Shown here piece by piece: positions 10,183 through 20,108 of a stretch of DNA of 64,000 nt. Position 1 is the stretch's first letter, and every line of letters begins with the position of its first letter. Below the pieces are notes generated by a model that saw nothing but the letters and a program-made list of their open reading frames with translations, made no database searches and was not told where the DNA came from. Source of the DNA: Crossiella sp. S99.2 (lineage in GTDB: Bacteria; Actinomycetota; Actinomycetes; Mycobacteriales; Pseudonocardiaceae); contig NZ_JALMDK010000002.1 in the NCBI RefSeq assembly GCF_023094165.1, positions 323,541 to 387,540 of the forward strand. Reading direction: 5' to 3'. The translations under genes and the position numbers were made by a program.

Positions 10183-10494
10183 GTCGCGCCCCTTCCCCGA
10201 TCACACCACTCTTTCGGAGCATCCCTGATATCGACGGTCTCGCTCCGTGATTGAACAGGGAAGGATGTATCCAAAGCCTTTATCGGACTGTTAGCTCTCT
10301 CGGTGTGTCCATCGGCACACCGTGTTGATCGAACTACTGTCCGTGTGATTACGCCTTACCGACCGGTAAGTCTGTGGTGGGGCCAGGGTTGCCGCACTTA
10401 CGGGCAGCCCGACACGGAGCGTGCCCAAGGCGACCACACCGGCGCTGCCAGCCGGTGATCGATTACCAGCCGCCCGGCCTGATCGATCGAAGGA
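10183..10494. other. Intergenic region upstream of the MFS gene
   Basis: About 310 bases without a supportable gene. It is less GC-rich than its surroundings in its first half and contains one inverted repeat at 10355-10370. Promoters for the divergent small membrane protein and MFS genes should lie here. Confidence 0.4.
10355..10370. promoter_or_regulatory. TetR-type operator-like inverted repeat
   Basis: CTTACC-GACC-GGTAAG: six-base perfect arms around a four-base spacer, about 125 bases before the MFS start. The form is typical of TetR-family operators. No TetR gene is adjacent, so any regulator would act from elsewhere. Confidence 0.4.
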
Positions 10495-11805
10495 TTGACG
10501 ATCACCGGCCCCGGTACCAGGCTGCCCCGCGTGTCCAGCTCACCAGGGATGACCCGGATCGCCCTCGCCAGCTTCATCGGCACCGCGATCGAGTTCTACG
10601 ACTTCTACATCTACGGCACCGCGGCCGCGCTGGTGCTCAACTCCACCTTCTTCCCCGACCTCTCCCCGGTGGTCGGCACGCTGGCCGCGTTCTCCACCTT
10701 CGCGGTGGCCTTCATTGCGCGGCCGCTGGGCTCCCTGCTGTTCGGGCACTTCGGGGACCGGGTGGGGCGGAAATCGATGCTGGTCGCCTCGTTGCTGACG
10801 ATGGGGCTGGCCACGGTGGCGATCGGGTTGCTGCCGGGGGCGGCGCAGATCGGGGTGCTGGCGCCGGTGCTGCTGGTGGTGTTCCGGTTCCTGCAGGGGC
10901 TGGGGCTTGGTGGCGAGTGGGGTGGGGCGGCGTTGCTGGCCACTGAGCACGCGCCCAAGGGCAAGCGGGGCTGGTACGCGGCGTTCCCGCAGCTGGGGCC
11001 TTCGGTCGGGTTCTTCGCGGCCAGTGGGTCGTTCCTGCTGCTCTCGGCGTTGCTGGACGACGCGGAGTTCCGGGAGTGGGGCTGGCGGGTGCCGTTCCTG
11101 GCCTCGGCGGTGCTGGTGGTGGTCGGGTTGTTCGTGCGGTTGCGGATCGCGGAGACGCCGGTGTTCACCGAGCTGGTGGACAAGCGGGAGCGGGCATCGA
11201 TGCCGCTGGTGGAGATGTTCTGGCGGGCGCCGCGGCGGCTGCTGCTGGGTGGCGGCGTGATCGTCATCTGTTACGTGCTCTTCTACACCGCGACCACGTT
11301 CTGCCTCTCCTACGGCACGACCGTGCTGGGGTACTCGCGCAACACCATGCTGATCCTGTCCATCATCACCATCTGGGCCCTCGCCGCGGACACGATCGTC
11401 TCCGCCAGGGCGGCCGACGCGTACGGGCGTAAACCGGTGCTGATCTTCGGGACCTCGTTCTCGGTGCTGGCGGGGCTGGTGCTCTTCCCGCTGCTGGGCA
11501 GCGGGAGTGTGGTCCTGGCCGGCGTGGCGCTGGCACTGGCGCTGGGGGCCATGGGTCTGGTCTACGGTCCGCTCGGCGCGTTCCTGCCCGAGCTGTTCGA
11601 CACCAGGTTCCGCTACTCCGCATCGTCCTTCGCCTACAACCTCGGTGGGGTGGCCGGTGGCGCGCTCGCGCCGACGGTGGCGGCCGCGCTGGCCGCGGAC
11701 TTCGGGCCGGGGGCGGTCGGGATCTACGTGGCCGCGGCCGCGGTGCTGAGCCTGCTGTGCGTGCTGGGCCTGCCGGAGACCAGGGACGTGGAACTCACCG
11801 GCTGA
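10495..11805 (+). CDS. MFS transporter, metabolite:H+ symporter (MHS) type
   Basis: 436 residues if it begins at the TTG at 10495, which has GAAGGA immediately before it; a GTG and an ATG 36 and 54 bases further in are alternatives, so the start is unsettled. About twelve transmembrane helices. MHS hallmarks: SFIGTAIEFYDFYIYG at the first helix, GHFGDRVGRKS between helices 2 and 3, and RFLQGLGLGGEWGGAA in helix 4. The family imports organic acids and osmolytes such as citrate, shikimate or proline/betaine; the substrate here is not evident. Inserted between ispF and cysS relative to mycobacteria. Confidence 0.88.
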   Translation: MTITGPGTRLPRVSSSPGMTRIALASFIGTAIEFYDFYIYGTAAALVLNSTFFPDLSPVVGTLAAFSTFAVAFIARPLGSLLFGHFGDRVGRKSMLVASLLTMGLATVAIGLLPGAAQIGVLAPVLLVVFRFLQGLGLGGEWGGAALLATEHAPKGKRGWYAAFPQLGPSVGFFAASGSFLLLSALLDDAEFREWGWRVPFLASAVLVVVGLFVRLRIAETPVFTELVDKRERASMPLVEMFWRAPRRLLLGGGVIVICYVLFYTATTFCLSYGTTVLGYSRNTMLILSIITIWALAADTIVSARAADAYGRKPVLIFGTSFSVLAGLVLFPLLGSGSVVLAGVALALALGAMGLVYGPLGAFLPELFDTRFRYSASSFAYNLGGVAGGALAPTVAAALAADFGPGAVGIYVAAAAVLSLLCVLGLPETRDVELTG

Positions 11806-11935
11806 GCGGTTCGGCGATGGGCGCCGGCGCGGGTTCGGCGGCGGCCGGGTAGGCCAGGCTGGCGCCCGCGGCCAGCAGTGCGCCGAGGGCGAGCGCGAGC
11901 AGCTGCCTGCGTAGTCCATTGTGGACGGTGATCAT
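11795..11935 (-). CDS. Putative secreted micropeptide
   Basis: 46 residues. The ATG has GGAGG seven bases upstream. The product reads as a Sec signal peptide (Arg-Arg at 9-10, then a Leu/Ala-rich core) with a plausible cleavage after AYPAAA, leaving a mature peptide of about 13 residues rich in Pro, Ala and Glu. Its end overlaps the 3' end of the MFS gene by 11 bases on the opposite strand. Short length limits certainty; the ribosome-binding site and signal peptide are the support. Confidence 0.45.
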   Translation of the reverse strand: MITVHNGLRRQLLALALGALLAAGASLAYPAAAEPAPAPIAEPLSR

Positions 11936-12037
11936 CCGTTGGCCTCCTTGGGTTCGGTCGTGAGATCGCTCGTTGCCGCTGTTCGTTTCGCCACGAAGGT
12001 GTGATCACGGTTGGGTCTCTGGGTTAACGTCGGGCCC

Positions 12038-12709
12038 GTGACCATTCGCGGGGTGCTCTTCGACTTCTCCGGCACGTTGTTCCGGCTCGAACTGGGCGAC
12101 AACTGGCTGGACGGCCTGATGGACGACGCCGCGGCCGCCGACCTGCTGCGGCAGCTCACCGCGCCCACCGGACGACTGGAGGGGCTGCCGCCGGAGCTGC
12201 ACGAGGCGTGGGATCGCCGGGATCTGGACCCTGACCTGCACCGCGAGGTGCACCTGGCCGCGCTGGCCAACATCGGGGTGCCGGACGCCGCGCTGGCCGG
12301 CAAGGTCTACGACCGGCTGCTGGAGCCCGCCTCCTGGCAGGCCTACCCGGACACCGCCGCGGTGCTGAGCGAACTCAAGGCCGCCGGGTACCCGGTCGGC
12401 GTGCTGAGCAACATCGCCTGGGACATCCGCACCGTCTTCGACCGGCACGGCGTGGCCGGCCTGCCCGATGAGTACGTGCTTTCCTACGTGGAGGGGCGGG
12501 TCAAGCCGGACCCGGAGCTGTTCCGCACCGGCTGCGCGCGGCTCGGCCTGGACCCGGCCGAGGTGCTCATGATCGGCGACAGCCAGGAGGCCGACGGCGG
12601 GGCCGAGGCGATCGGCTGCGCCTTCGCGCTGGTGCCGCCGCTGCCCACCGCCGAACGTCCGGACGCGCTGCGGGCCGTCCTGCGGACGCACGGCCTACTT
12701 CCGGCGTAG
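12038..12709 (+). CDS. HAD-superfamily hydrolase
   Basis: 223 residues from a GTG; a TTG 27 bases upstream would add residues that do not fit the family. HAD motif I is DFSGT (near residues 9-13), motif [10 protein letters not shown], motif III the Lys in VKPDPELF, motif [11 protein letters not shown]. The usual second Asp of motif I (DxD) is Ser here, so the general acid of typical HAD phosphatases is missing; several HAD-IA enzymes tolerate this. Substrate unknown. It lies 83 bases before cysS on the same strand. Confidence 0.85.
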   Translation: MTIRGVLFDFSGTLFRLELGDNWLDGLMDDAAAADLLRQLTAPTGRLEGLPPELHEAWDRRDLDPDLHREVHLAALANIGVPDAALAGKVYDRLLEPASWQAYPDTAAVLSELKAAGYPVGVLSNIAWDIRTVFDRHGVAGLPDEYVLSYVEGRVKPDPELFRTGCARLGLDPAEVLMIGDSQEADGGAEAIGCAFALVPPLPTAERPDALRAVLRTHGLLPA

Positions 12710-12792
12710 GCCACAGCGCCGACCGGTGGAAACTGAAATCCCGGTGGGTGGGCTGGTCATTAGCATGCTCGTTGAACCCGTACCCTTGTCGG

Positions 12793-14184
12793 GTGGCTCT
12801 CCGACTTCATGACACCGCTACCAGGAGCATGCGGGAATTCCACCCGCTCCGGTCTGGGGCTGCGTCGATCTATGTCTGTGGGGCCACCGTGCAGGGCGTG
12901 CCGCACATCGGACATGTGCGCAGCGGGCTGAACTTCGACGTGCTGCGCCGCTGGCTGGCGCGCGATGGCGACGACGTCACGCTGGTGCGCAACGTCACCG
13001 ACATCGACGACAAGATCCTGGCCAAGGCCGCCGAACACGGCAGGCCGTGGTGGGAGTGGGCGGCCACGCACGAACGCGCCTTCATCTCCGCCTACGACGC
13101 GCTGGGCTGCCTGCCGGCCTCGGTCGAGCCGAGGGCCACCGGGCACGTGCCGCAGATGATCGAGCTGATGGACCGGCTGATCGAGCGCGGGCACGCCTAC
13201 GCGGCCGGGGGCGATGTGTACTTCGCGGTCGCCTCCTTCCCCGAGTACGGCGCGCTGTCCGGGCAGAAGCTGGACGAGGTGCAGCAGGGCGAGTCCGCGG
13301 CCACCGGCAAGCGCGACCCGCGTGACTTCACGCTGTGGAAGGCGGCCAAGCCCGGCGAGCCGTCCTGGCCGACGCCGTGGGGCCGCGGGCGTCCCGGCTG
13401 GCACCTGGAGTGCTCGGCCATGGTCACCGCCTACCTCGGGCCGGAGTTCGACATCCACGGCGGCGGGGTGGACCTGGTCTTCCCGCACCACGAGAACGAG
13501 CAGGCCCAGTCGCGGGCGGCCGGGGACGGCTTCGCCCAGTACTGGATGCACAACGCCTGGGTGACCATGAGCGGCGAGAAGATGTCGAAGTCGCTCGGCA
13601 ACACGGTGACCATCCCGGAGATGCTGCAGCGGGTGCGCGCGCCCGAGCTGCGCTACTACCTGGTCACCCCGCACTACCGGTCCACCATCGAATACTCCGA
13701 GCACGCGCTGCACGACGCGGTGGCCGGGTACCGGCGGATCGAGGGCTTCCTGCGGCGGGTGGTGCAGCGCACCGGCTGCGTCGGCGAGGAAGGGCTGCCC
13801 GGCGATTACGTGGCGGCCTTGGACGAGGACCTCGGCACACCGTCGGCCATCGCCGTGGTGCACACCAGCGTGCGGGACGGCAACGCCGCGCTCGACGCCG
13901 GTGACGATGAGAAGGCCCGTGAGATCGCCGCCTCGGTGCGCGCGATGACCGGGCTGCTTGGCCTTGACCCGTTGTCAGAGCAGTGGGAGGTCGCGTCCAC
14001 TGTGGACGAAGGCTCCCGGGTCGCGCTGACCACGCTGGTCGAGGGACTGTTGGAAGAGCGGCAGAAGGCACGTGCCGGCAAGGATTTCGCCACGGCGGAC
14101 CTGCTGCGCGACCGACTGCTCGCGGCCGGAGTGGCGGTAGAGGACACCGCCTCCGGTCCACTATGGACATTGAAGGACTGCTGA
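12793..14184 (+). CDS. cysS: Cysteinyl-tRNA synthetase
   Basis: 463 residues from a GTG. Class I synthetase: zinc-site Cys29, signature HIGH at 38-41, KMSKS at 263-267, and the HHENEQAQ zinc/active-site loop. The C-terminal helical domain ([20 protein letters not shown]) is complete. It is the protein-synthesis enzyme, not the mycothiol ligase MshC, given its length and the neighbouring rlmB. rlmB starts four bases after its stop. Confidence 0.95.
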   Translation: MALRLHDTATRSMREFHPLRSGAASIYVCGATVQGVPHIGHVRSGLNFDVLRRWLARDGDDVTLVRNVTDIDDKILAKAAEHGRPWWEWAATHERAFISAYDALGCLPASVEPRATGHVPQMIELMDRLIERGHAYAAGGDVYFAVASFPEYGALSGQKLDEVQQGESAATGKRDPRDFTLWKAAKPGEPSWPTPWGRGRPGWHLECSAMVTAYLGPEFDIHGGGVDLVFPHHENEQAQSRAAGDGFAQYWMHNAWVTMSGEKMSKSLGNTVTIPEMLQRVRAPELRYYLVTPHYRSTIEYSEHALHDAVAGYRRIEGFLRRVVQRTGCVGEEGLPGDYVAALDEDLGTPSAIAVVHTSVRDGNAALDAGDDEKAREIAASVRAMTGLLGLDPLSEQWEVASTVDEGSRVALTTLVEGLLEERQKARAGKDFATADLLRDRLLAAGVAVEDTASGPLWTLKDC

Positions 14185-14188
14185 GAAC

Positions 14189-15154
14189 ATGGCCGGTAAC
14201 TCCAGGCGCAAGGGTGCCATGCGCAACCCTGGTTCGAAGAAGGGCGCCGTTGTCGGCTCCGGTGGCCAGCGGAAGAAGGGCTTGCAGGGCAAGGGACCCA
14301 CGCCGCGAGCCACCGACCGCGAGCACCACCCCGCCGGGCGCAAGGCCGCCGCCGCGACCAAGGCCGAGCAGGCCAGGGCGCGGCGCAAGGGCGAGTCGAC
14401 CAACTCCGAGTACGTGGCCGGGCGCAACCCGGTGGTGGAGTGCCTGCGCGCGGGCGTGCCGGCCCAGGCGCTGTACGTGGCGCTGGGCATCGAGACCGAC
14501 GAGCGGGTGACCGAGGCGGTGCGGATGGCCGCCGACCGGGGCATCTCGGTGCTGGAGGTCTCCCGGCCGGAACTGGACAAGCTCACCGGCGGCGCCATGC
14601 ACCAGGGCCTGTCCCTGCAGGTCCCGCCGTTCAGCTACAGCCACCCGGACGACCTGCTGCAGATCGCCCGCGACTCCGGCGTGGCGCCGCTGCTGGTGGC
14701 CCTGGACGGGGTGACCGACCCGCGCAACCTGGGTGCGGTGATCCGCTCCGCGGCCGCCTTCGGCGCGCACGGCGTGGTGGTGCCGCAGCGGCGCAGTGCG
14801 AGCATGACGGCGGTGGCCTGGCGGACCAGCGCGGGCACCGCGGCCCGGTTGCCGGTGGCCATCGCGGTCAACCTCAACCGCACGCTCAAGGACTGGGCCA
14901 CCGCGGGTCTGATGGTGGTCGGCCTGGACGCCGACGCCTCGATGAACATCGACGAGCTGGAACTGGCCACCGGTCCGCTGGTGGTCGTGGTCGGCTCCGA
15001 GGGCCGGGGCCTGTCCCAGCTGGTGAAGAAGCACTGCGACGCCACCATCGGCATTCCGATGGCGCCGGGTGTGGAATCGCTCAACGCCTCGGTGGCCGCC
15101 GGTGTGCTGCTGGCCGAGGTCGCCCGTCGCCGCCGGGCGGCCGGGCGGATCTGA
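14189..15154 (+). CDS. rlmB: 23S rRNA (guanosine-2'-O)-methyltransferase RlmB
   Basis: 321 residues. SpoU/TrmH-fold SAM-dependent methyltransferase that modifies G2251 of 23S rRNA. A long basic N-terminal extension (about 1-70, Lys/Arg/Gly-rich) precedes the L30-like substrate-binding domain (about 74-155) and the SpoU domain with motif 1 [12 protein letters not shown], motif 2 [12 protein letters not shown] and motif 3 [18 protein letters not shown]. Four bases separate it from cysS, so the two are cotranscribed. Confidence 0.93.
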   Translation: MAGNSRRKGAMRNPGSKKGAVVGSGGQRKKGLQGKGPTPRATDREHHPAGRKAAAATKAEQARARRKGESTNSEYVAGRNPVVECLRAGVPAQALYVALGIETDERVTEAVRMAADRGISVLEVSRPELDKLTGGAMHQGLSLQVPPFSYSHPDDLLQIARDSGVAPLLVALDGVTDPRNLGAVIRSAAAFGAHGVVVPQRRSASMTAVAWRTSAGTAARLPVAIAVNLNRTLKDWATAGLMVVGLDADASMNIDELELATGPLVVVVGSEGRGLSQLVKKHCDATIGIPMAPGVESLNASVAAGVLLAEVARRRRAAGRI

Positions 15155-15213
15155 CCATCCGGACCTGGTTGCTCCGATAGGGTCAGCGGGCTGCACCGTG
15201 ACCCGAGGTAGAG

Positions 15214-16650
15214 ATGTCTTTCGTCAGCCCGCTGTTCCTGTGGTACTTCATGCCGCTCACCCTGGTGGCCTTGCTTGTGCTGCCCAGGACCTGGCGCAAC
15301 GGCGTGATCGCGGTGGCCAGCCTGGTCTTCTACGCCACCGGGTCCGGCTCGTCCACGCTGTTGCTGCTGGCCTGCATCGTGGTCAACTTCCTGGCCGGAC
15401 CGCGGCTGGAGCCGAAGGAGCACGAGCCGGAGCAGGCCGCCAAGCAACGCCGGTACGTGCTGATCGGCGTGATCGGCTTCGACGTGGCGATCCTGCTGGT
15501 CTGGAAGTACCTGGGCTTCGCCACCGAGCAGCTGGCCGGACTGGCCAGGCTGTTCGGCGGCGACTTCCCGGTGACCCACCTGGCGCTGGTCATCGGCATC
15601 TCCTTCTTCACCTTCCACCACATCTCCTACGTGGTGGACATCTACCGCGGTGAGCGCCCGGCACTGCGCAACCCGGTCTCCTTCGTCACCTACATCGCGA
15701 TGTTCCCGCAGCTCGCGGCCGGTCCGATCGTGCGCTACCGGGAGATCTCCGACCAGCTCCCGCAGCTGCGCACACACCGGCTGGACGACATCGCCAGCGG
15801 CTTCCCGCGTTTCGCCCTCGGCCTGACCAAGAAGGTCGTGATCGCGGACACGCTGGCGCCGATGGTGGACGCCTGCTTCGCCACCCCGCCGGACAAGATG
15901 ACCTTCGCGGTCGCCTGGCTCGGCGCGCTGGGCTTCACCCTGCAGCTCTACTTCGACTTCTCCGGCTACTCGGACATGGCCATCGGCCTGGGCCGGATGC
16001 TTGGCTTCCGGCTGCCGGAGAACTTCGCCCGCCCGTACTCCTCGGTCACCGTCACCGAGTTCTGGCGGCGCTGGCACATGTCGCTGTCCCGGTGGTTCCG
16101 CGACTATGTCTACATCCCGCTCGGCGGCAACCGGCACGGCACCGCGCACACCTACCGGAACCTGGCGATCGTGTTCGTGCTGACCGGTTTCTGGCACGGC
16201 GCGAACTGGACCTACCTGGTCTGGGGCGTTTACCACGGCATCCTGCTGGTGATCGAACGCGCCCGCCGCTGGGACCGCCCGCCGGCCACCGTCGGCCACC
16301 AGCTCGGCCGTCGCGCGCTCACCCTGCTGCTGGTGATCATCGGCTGGATCTTCTTCAAGTCGACCACCCTGGGCGCCGCGTTCACCATGCTGGGCAACAT
16401 GTTCCTGCCGGACTTCACCGGCCTCACCGACAGCGTCGACGCCGCGCTGACCAACCAGCGCCTGCTGCTCCTGCTGCTGGCCATGGTGATCGTCTTCCTG
16501 CCGGCCCGCCCGCTGGGCCCGTACCTGGAGTCGGTGCGCTCGCCCCAGGCCACCGCGCTGCGCATCACGGTGCTGACCGTCGGCCTGGCCTACTCCGCGA
16601 TCCTGGTCGCCACCGGCACCTTCTCCCCGTTCCTGTACTACCAGTTCTAA
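15214..16650 (+). CDS. MBOAT family O-acyltransferase (AlgI/DltB type)
   Basis: 478 residues, polytopic. Transfers acyl groups across the membrane for polysaccharide O-acylation in characterised relatives. The AlgI core is present: FHHISYVVDIYRG, FDFSGYSDMAIGLGRMLG, FWRRWHMSLSRWFRDYVYIPLGG and the catalytic His in GFWHGANWT. Such proteins work with an SGNH partner (AlgJ/AlgX type); one is encoded at 35.5 kb, beyond the AICE. The AICE begins about 44 bases after its stop. Confidence 0.92.
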   Translation: MSFVSPLFLWYFMPLTLVALLVLPRTWRNGVIAVASLVFYATGSGSSTLLLLACIVVNFLAGPRLEPKEHEPEQAAKQRRYVLIGVIGFDVAILLVWKYLGFATEQLAGLARLFGGDFPVTHLALVIGISFFTFHHISYVVDIYRGERPALRNPVSFVTYIAMFPQLAAGPIVRYREISDQLPQLRTHRLDDIASGFPRFALGLTKKVVIADTLAPMVDACFATPPDKMTFAVAWLGALGFTLQLYFDFSGYSDMAIGLGRMLGFRLPENFARPYSSVTVTEFWRRWHMSLSRWFRDYVYIPLGGNRHGTAHTYRNLAIVFVLTGFWHGANWTYLVWGVYHGILLVIERARRWDRPPATVGHQLGRRALTLLLVIIGWIFFKSTTLGAAFTMLGNMFLPDFTGLTDSVDAALTNQRLLLLLLAMVIVFLPARPLGPYLESVRSPQATALRITVLTVGLAYSAILVATGTFSPFLYYQF

Positions 16651-16692
16651 TAGGTGTCGCGCTGACCAGCCATAACACCCCCCCGTGCTGAC

Positions 16693-17940
16693 TCAGGCCG
16701 TCTCCAGGCCGTCCCGGGTGACAGCGGTTTCGGCCTGGGGGTCGCTGCCACCAAGAGCCCGGTCAATCGCCTGACGGGCACGCTCCGCGCTCGACGGCAA
16801 CAGGTGCGTGTACACGCGCATGGTGAACGCCGGATCGGTGTGCCCAAGCCACTCAGCGAGAGCCTTGATCGACTCGCCTGCATCAAGCAGAACCGAGGCG
16901 AACAGGTGCCTGAGCGCATGCACCCCATCTTGTCGCTTCACCCGAGGTACCTTTGCCCTTGCCACGGCCGGGTTCCATACCCACTGGTTGAACACCTGAC
17001 GCCGCACCGCCTTACCGTCTTGGTTCACCAAGATCAACCGGACGGTTTCCGGCTCACCGTTCGGTTCCAGCCACGGAAGGGTCACTTCTACGGGCGGGAA
17101 CGCCTCCATGTGGGTGTCAAGATCACGAAGCACGGCAGGCGAGATGGGGACCTGCCTTTCCTTGCCTCCCTTGGGTGGAGCGAAGACCGCAACGTTGTCC
17201 ACCCAGCGCACCTGGCGAACAACGTTGAGCATTTGCTCTGACCTGTCAATGTCCACATCGGACACACCGAAGATCTCGCCCTGCCGCAGGCCGCACCCGG
17301 CTCCCAGCGGAACAACGATCTTGTACCGCTGGCCGAGAGCAAGACGAACGGCGGCAAGCTTGCTCATCGACCAGGGGACTACCTTCCTGGAGTCGGGTTG
17401 TGGCCGGGTGATGCTCTTTGCCTTGCAGGGATTCTCGCTGATCTTCTTGTCATCCACAGCAGCGCTGAAGATCGCGGACAGGTACACAAAGGTCACCGCC
17501 CGCGTTCCACCGGCAAGCTTCTTACCCTGCATCCAGCGCAGCCAACCTCGGATGTGCGTCGGCAGTACGGAGCCGATCTCATGTTCACCAAGGTACGGAA
17601 ACACATGGTTACGCAGCCTCCATTCCACCGAGTTTCGCGTTGTGCCGTCGAAACATTGCTCTCCGAACCACTTGTTCGCGAATGCGCGAACAGTTACGCG
17701 TCCGGCGGCTGGGTCGACGTACTTCCCGCTCCGCTTGTCGCTCTCCACCTCAAGTAGGAAGTCTTCCGCCTGCTTCTTGCACTTGTCCCGGAACGACTTC
17801 GAGCGTTCGTTGCCGTCAAGATCGAAATACCGGGCTCGGTAGCGAAGCCCCTTGCCATACAGCTTGGTTCTCTCCCGGATCTGTTTGCCTGTCTCGGAAT
17901 CCTCTGTTGTCTTGAACCAGCGATCTTCAATGTGTGCCAT
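16693..17940 (-). CDS. int: Tyrosine site-specific integrase
   Basis: 415 residues. N-terminal SAM-like DNA-binding domain (about 75-165), then the catalytic domain with R219 (GCGLRQGE), H340-x-x-R (HALRH), LGHTD near 366 and the nucleophile Y377 (VYTHLLP). Catalyses integration and, with Xis, excision. The 3' end overlaps the putative attL core: the stop codon is split by the core boundary. In the excised circle the frame would read on into the other flank and gain four residues (WRVA), or stop three codons earlier if the right-hand core base is retained. Followed upstream by the xis-like gene. Confidence 0.95.
   Translation of the reverse strand: MAHIEDRWFKTTEDSETGKQIRERTKLYGKGLRYRARYFDLDGNERSKSFRDKCKKQAEDFLLEVESDKRSGKYVDPAAGRVTVRAFANKWFGEQCFDGTTRNSVEWRLRNHVFPYLGEHEIGSVLPTHIRGWLRWMQGKKLAGGTRAVTFVYLSAIFSAAVDDKKISENPCKAKSITRPQPDSRKVVPWSMSKLAAVRLALGQRYKIVVPLGAGCGLRQGEIFGVSDVDIDRSEQMLNVVRQVRWVDNVAVFAPPKGGKERQVPISPAVLRDLDTHMEAFPPVEVTLPWLEPNGEPETVRLILVNQDGKAVRRQVFNQWVWNPAVARAKVPRVKRQDGVHALRHLFASVLLDAGESIKALAEWLGHTDPAFTMRVYTHLLPSSAERARQAIDRALGGSDPQAETAVTRDGLETA
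16694..16712 (+). repeat. Putative attL core
   Basis: CAGGCCGTCTCCAGGCCGT matches the copy at 26985-27003 at 18 of 19 positions; the difference is C16704 versus A26995. The core itself contains CAGGCCGT twice. It covers the last codons and stop of the integrase gene. No tRNA is present here. Confidence 0.65.
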
Positions 17941-17975
17941 CGTTCGTGCCTTCCTGTGTGGTGTTGCCGAAAGAT

Positions 17976-18167
17976 TCAGGCCACTTCGTCAGCGGCCACC
18001 CATGCCCTGACTACGGCGGGATCGAAACGCAGGTGCCGCCCGACTTTCCGCCCGCGTGGCCCGGTGCCCTTCCACCGCCACTGGTAGAGGGTCTTGAGCG
18101 GCACCCCGAGGAACCCCGCTGTCTCCTCAGCGGTCCACAGCCGGTCGATTGACCTGACGTTGTCCAT
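17976..18167 (-). CDS. Xis-like excisionase, MerR/AlpA-type helix-turn-helix
   Basis: 63 residues. The whole protein is a winged-helix DNA-binding domain: LWTAEETAGFLGVPLKTLYQWRWKGTGPRGRKVGRHLRFDP, the pattern of AICE excisionases and AlpA-type regulators. It lies between the integrase (35 bases away) and rep (10 bases away) on the same strand, the normal xis position in this element class. Confidence 0.85.
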   Translation of the reverse strand: MDNVRSIDRLWTAEETAGFLGVPLKTLYQWRWKGTGPRGRKVGRHLRFDPAVVRAWVAADEVA

Positions 18168-18177
18168 AGCTCCCCCC

Positions 18178-19854
18178 TCACGCCGCTTGACCGGTTGCCG
18201 AAAGATCCGGCGGTGTCGGTGGGTCGCCCCCGCTGGCCGCCAAGAGCGCGGTCTTGTACTGGGCCTTCCACCTCAGCCGTTCGGCGACCGCGTGCATGAG
18301 CAGGTGCGCGCGAGGAGGCACATCCGCATCACCGGGCGCGACCTTCTGCCACACCACCGAGGACGTGTTGCCCCGGTCGGTGTCGGGGGTGATGCCGACG
18401 TCGGTGAGCAGTTGCCGAACAAACTGGGTCCGGTCATGCCGGTGATCCGCAAGGGACTTGCCCGACCACTTCCGCGAGACCAGGACCCGCCGCCCCGGCA
18501 GGCCGAGGGTGGAGCGGCGGTGCGCCTTTCCCTTGCAGCGCCCCGCAACCAGGTTCATCCGAGCACCGGCCGGTTGGATGCCATAGAGCAGCCACACCGC
18601 GCACCGAGGCGAGCACGGAGTGACCGCCAGTTCTTCATGCAGCCGGTCGGCGTGCCGCCGCTGACGTTCCGTCTTCTCCTCGTGGCACTCGCTGATCGAC
18701 TTCGTCAGGTACTTGGTCAGGTAGCCGATGTGCCGCCCAGACTCCTCGGTGCCGCCCAGGATGCCCTTGGAGTGCACCTGTGCCCCGAACCGCACCACGT
18801 GCGCCGGAACGTCGTCCTCAGCCCCGGGAAGCGCCTGCACCCAGGTCGGCAGTGCCTGCCGGGTGGCCGGGTCGACGAAGCCCTTGGCCCGGTCGCACCA
18901 GACCGGCACGGCCTCGCCGGGGTAGACCAGCTCGTCATGCTTGGGCCACCACACCTGGTGATAGGTTCCCGCGGTCACCAGCCGCACCAGCTCATGCGGG
19001 ATCGCACCACGCAGTGCCGCGTGCCAGTGCGGAGCCAACCTGCGTTGTGGTTCAACGGTGGAGAAGTACTGCACCTCATACCCGACCGCCCGGCGCAGGT
19101 TCTGCACCCACCGGTCCAGCAGGGCGGCGAAGTGCACCGCGTCCCGGGCGGCCCGCCGGTAGTCATAGCCGTCGGGGTTCACCGGGGTGCCGTCATCGTG
19201 GACCCGCCCATAGGAGTCCAGGGTCAGCGTGAGGAACATCGACGGGCGGAACCGTCCGGCGTACTCGCGGCCGAGGGTGTGCTTGGCGACCTTGCGCCGG
19301 GGCAACTCCGGCACGTCCTGCTTACGCCGGGTCGAGCGCTTCACGGGCTTGGCGGCCGGAGCGTCCAGGGCCGGGAGCTTGCCCCGCACCCCAGCCTCTC
19401 TCAGCTCAACGTCAACCGCCGCAACGGCTTCCCGCAGATCCTCCATTCCGGACTCGTCGCCCTCGGCCCGTGCGCTCTGGTAGTCCGCCCACAGGGTGGA
19501 CCGCAGCTCTGTCAACGCGGTCTGGTCTGCGGTCGGTTCGGCCGGGGTGAAGTCGGGTTCCTCGCCCAGGTGCCAGCCTTCCCGACACTGGGCCATCCGC
19601 AGCTTCCGGGCCTTGTCCGCGCACGGGGCACAGACGGAGGCCACAGTGGACCCACAGGCCACCGGCAGCACATCCACGCGACCAGTGGCATAGTCCAGCC
19701 GCCGTTGCGCCAGAGGCCGGACACAGACGCCGTTGGTCTCGGCCAGGGAACGCACCACGTCCAGGGCCAAGGGTTGGCGCATGCGATCAGCGCGGGTCAT
19801 ATGCAGGCCTCCGGCCGGCATATCCTCACCGGCCTCGGTCACGTGCTCGGCCAT
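18178..19854 (-). CDS. Replication initiator, RepSA family (HUH rolling-circle type)
   Basis: 558 residues from the ATG that overlaps the preceding gene's stop (TGATG); GTG codons 3 and 6 bases upstream are alternatives. A Cys-rich segment (CAPC near 77) precedes the HUH nuclease core: motif II H276-W-H278 (PHWHAAL) and motif III with tyrosines at about 378 and 382 (GYLTKYLTKS). It nicks the double-strand origin and starts rolling-circle replication of the excised element. The family is characteristic of AICEs such as pSAM2. Confidence 0.9.
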   Translation of the reverse strand: MAEHVTEAGEDMPAGGLHMTRADRMRQPLALDVVRSLAETNGVCVRPLAQRRLDYATGRVDVLPVACGSTVASVCAPCADKARKLRMAQCREGWHLGEEPDFTPAEPTADQTALTELRSTLWADYQSARAEGDESGMEDLREAVAAVDVELREAGVRGKLPALDAPAAKPVKRSTRRKQDVPELPRRKVAKHTLGREYAGRFRPSMFLTLTLDSYGRVHDDGTPVNPDGYDYRRAARDAVHFAALLDRWVQNLRRAVGYEVQYFSTVEPQRRLAPHWHAALRGAIPHELVRLVTAGTYHQVWWPKHDELVYPGEAVPVWCDRAKGFVDPATRQALPTWVQALPGAEDDVPAHVVRFGAQVHSKGILGGTEESGRHIGYLTKYLTKSISECHEEKTERQRRHADRLHEELAVTPCSPRCAVWLLYGIQPAGARMNLVAGRCKGKAHRRSTLGLPGRRVLVSRKWSGKSLADHRHDRTQFVRQLLTDVGITPDTDRGNTSSVVWQKVAPGDADVPPRAHLLMHAVAERLRWKAQYKTALLAASGGDPPTPPDLSATGQAA

Positions 19855-20108
19855 CACCACTCACCCCCACACGGGGTGAAGGCCACAGCCAGGCCGCAGC
19901 CGGGGCAATGCCCGTAGGCGCAGTCATCCTCAGCCCGTGTCCGCGTCCGGCAGCCACACCACAAGTCATGCAGCCACCCCGGCATTGCGGCAACGCCGTC
20001 GACCAGCCTGGGCACCACATCGGCGCGGGGCGGGATCACCTTGTGCTGCAAGACATCCAGTGCCCGCGCGATCCGGGCCTGTTGCTCGCGGGAGAGTCGC
20101 CGGGTCAT
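19854..20108 (-). CDS. Small Cys-rich protein between traB and rep
   Basis: 84 residues. Helical N-terminal half (RLSREQQARIARALDVLQHKVIP) and a C-terminal zinc-finger-like part with Cys at CGC, C, CPGC. It overlaps traB by four bases and rep by one, so it belongs to the transfer-replication operon. Small proteins of this kind occur at this position in other AICEs; the role is unknown. Confidence 0.75.
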   Translation of the reverse strand: MTRRLSREQQARIARALDVLQHKVIPPRADVVPRLVDGVAAMPGWLHDLWCGCRTRTRAEDDCAYGHCPGCGLAVAFTPCGGEW

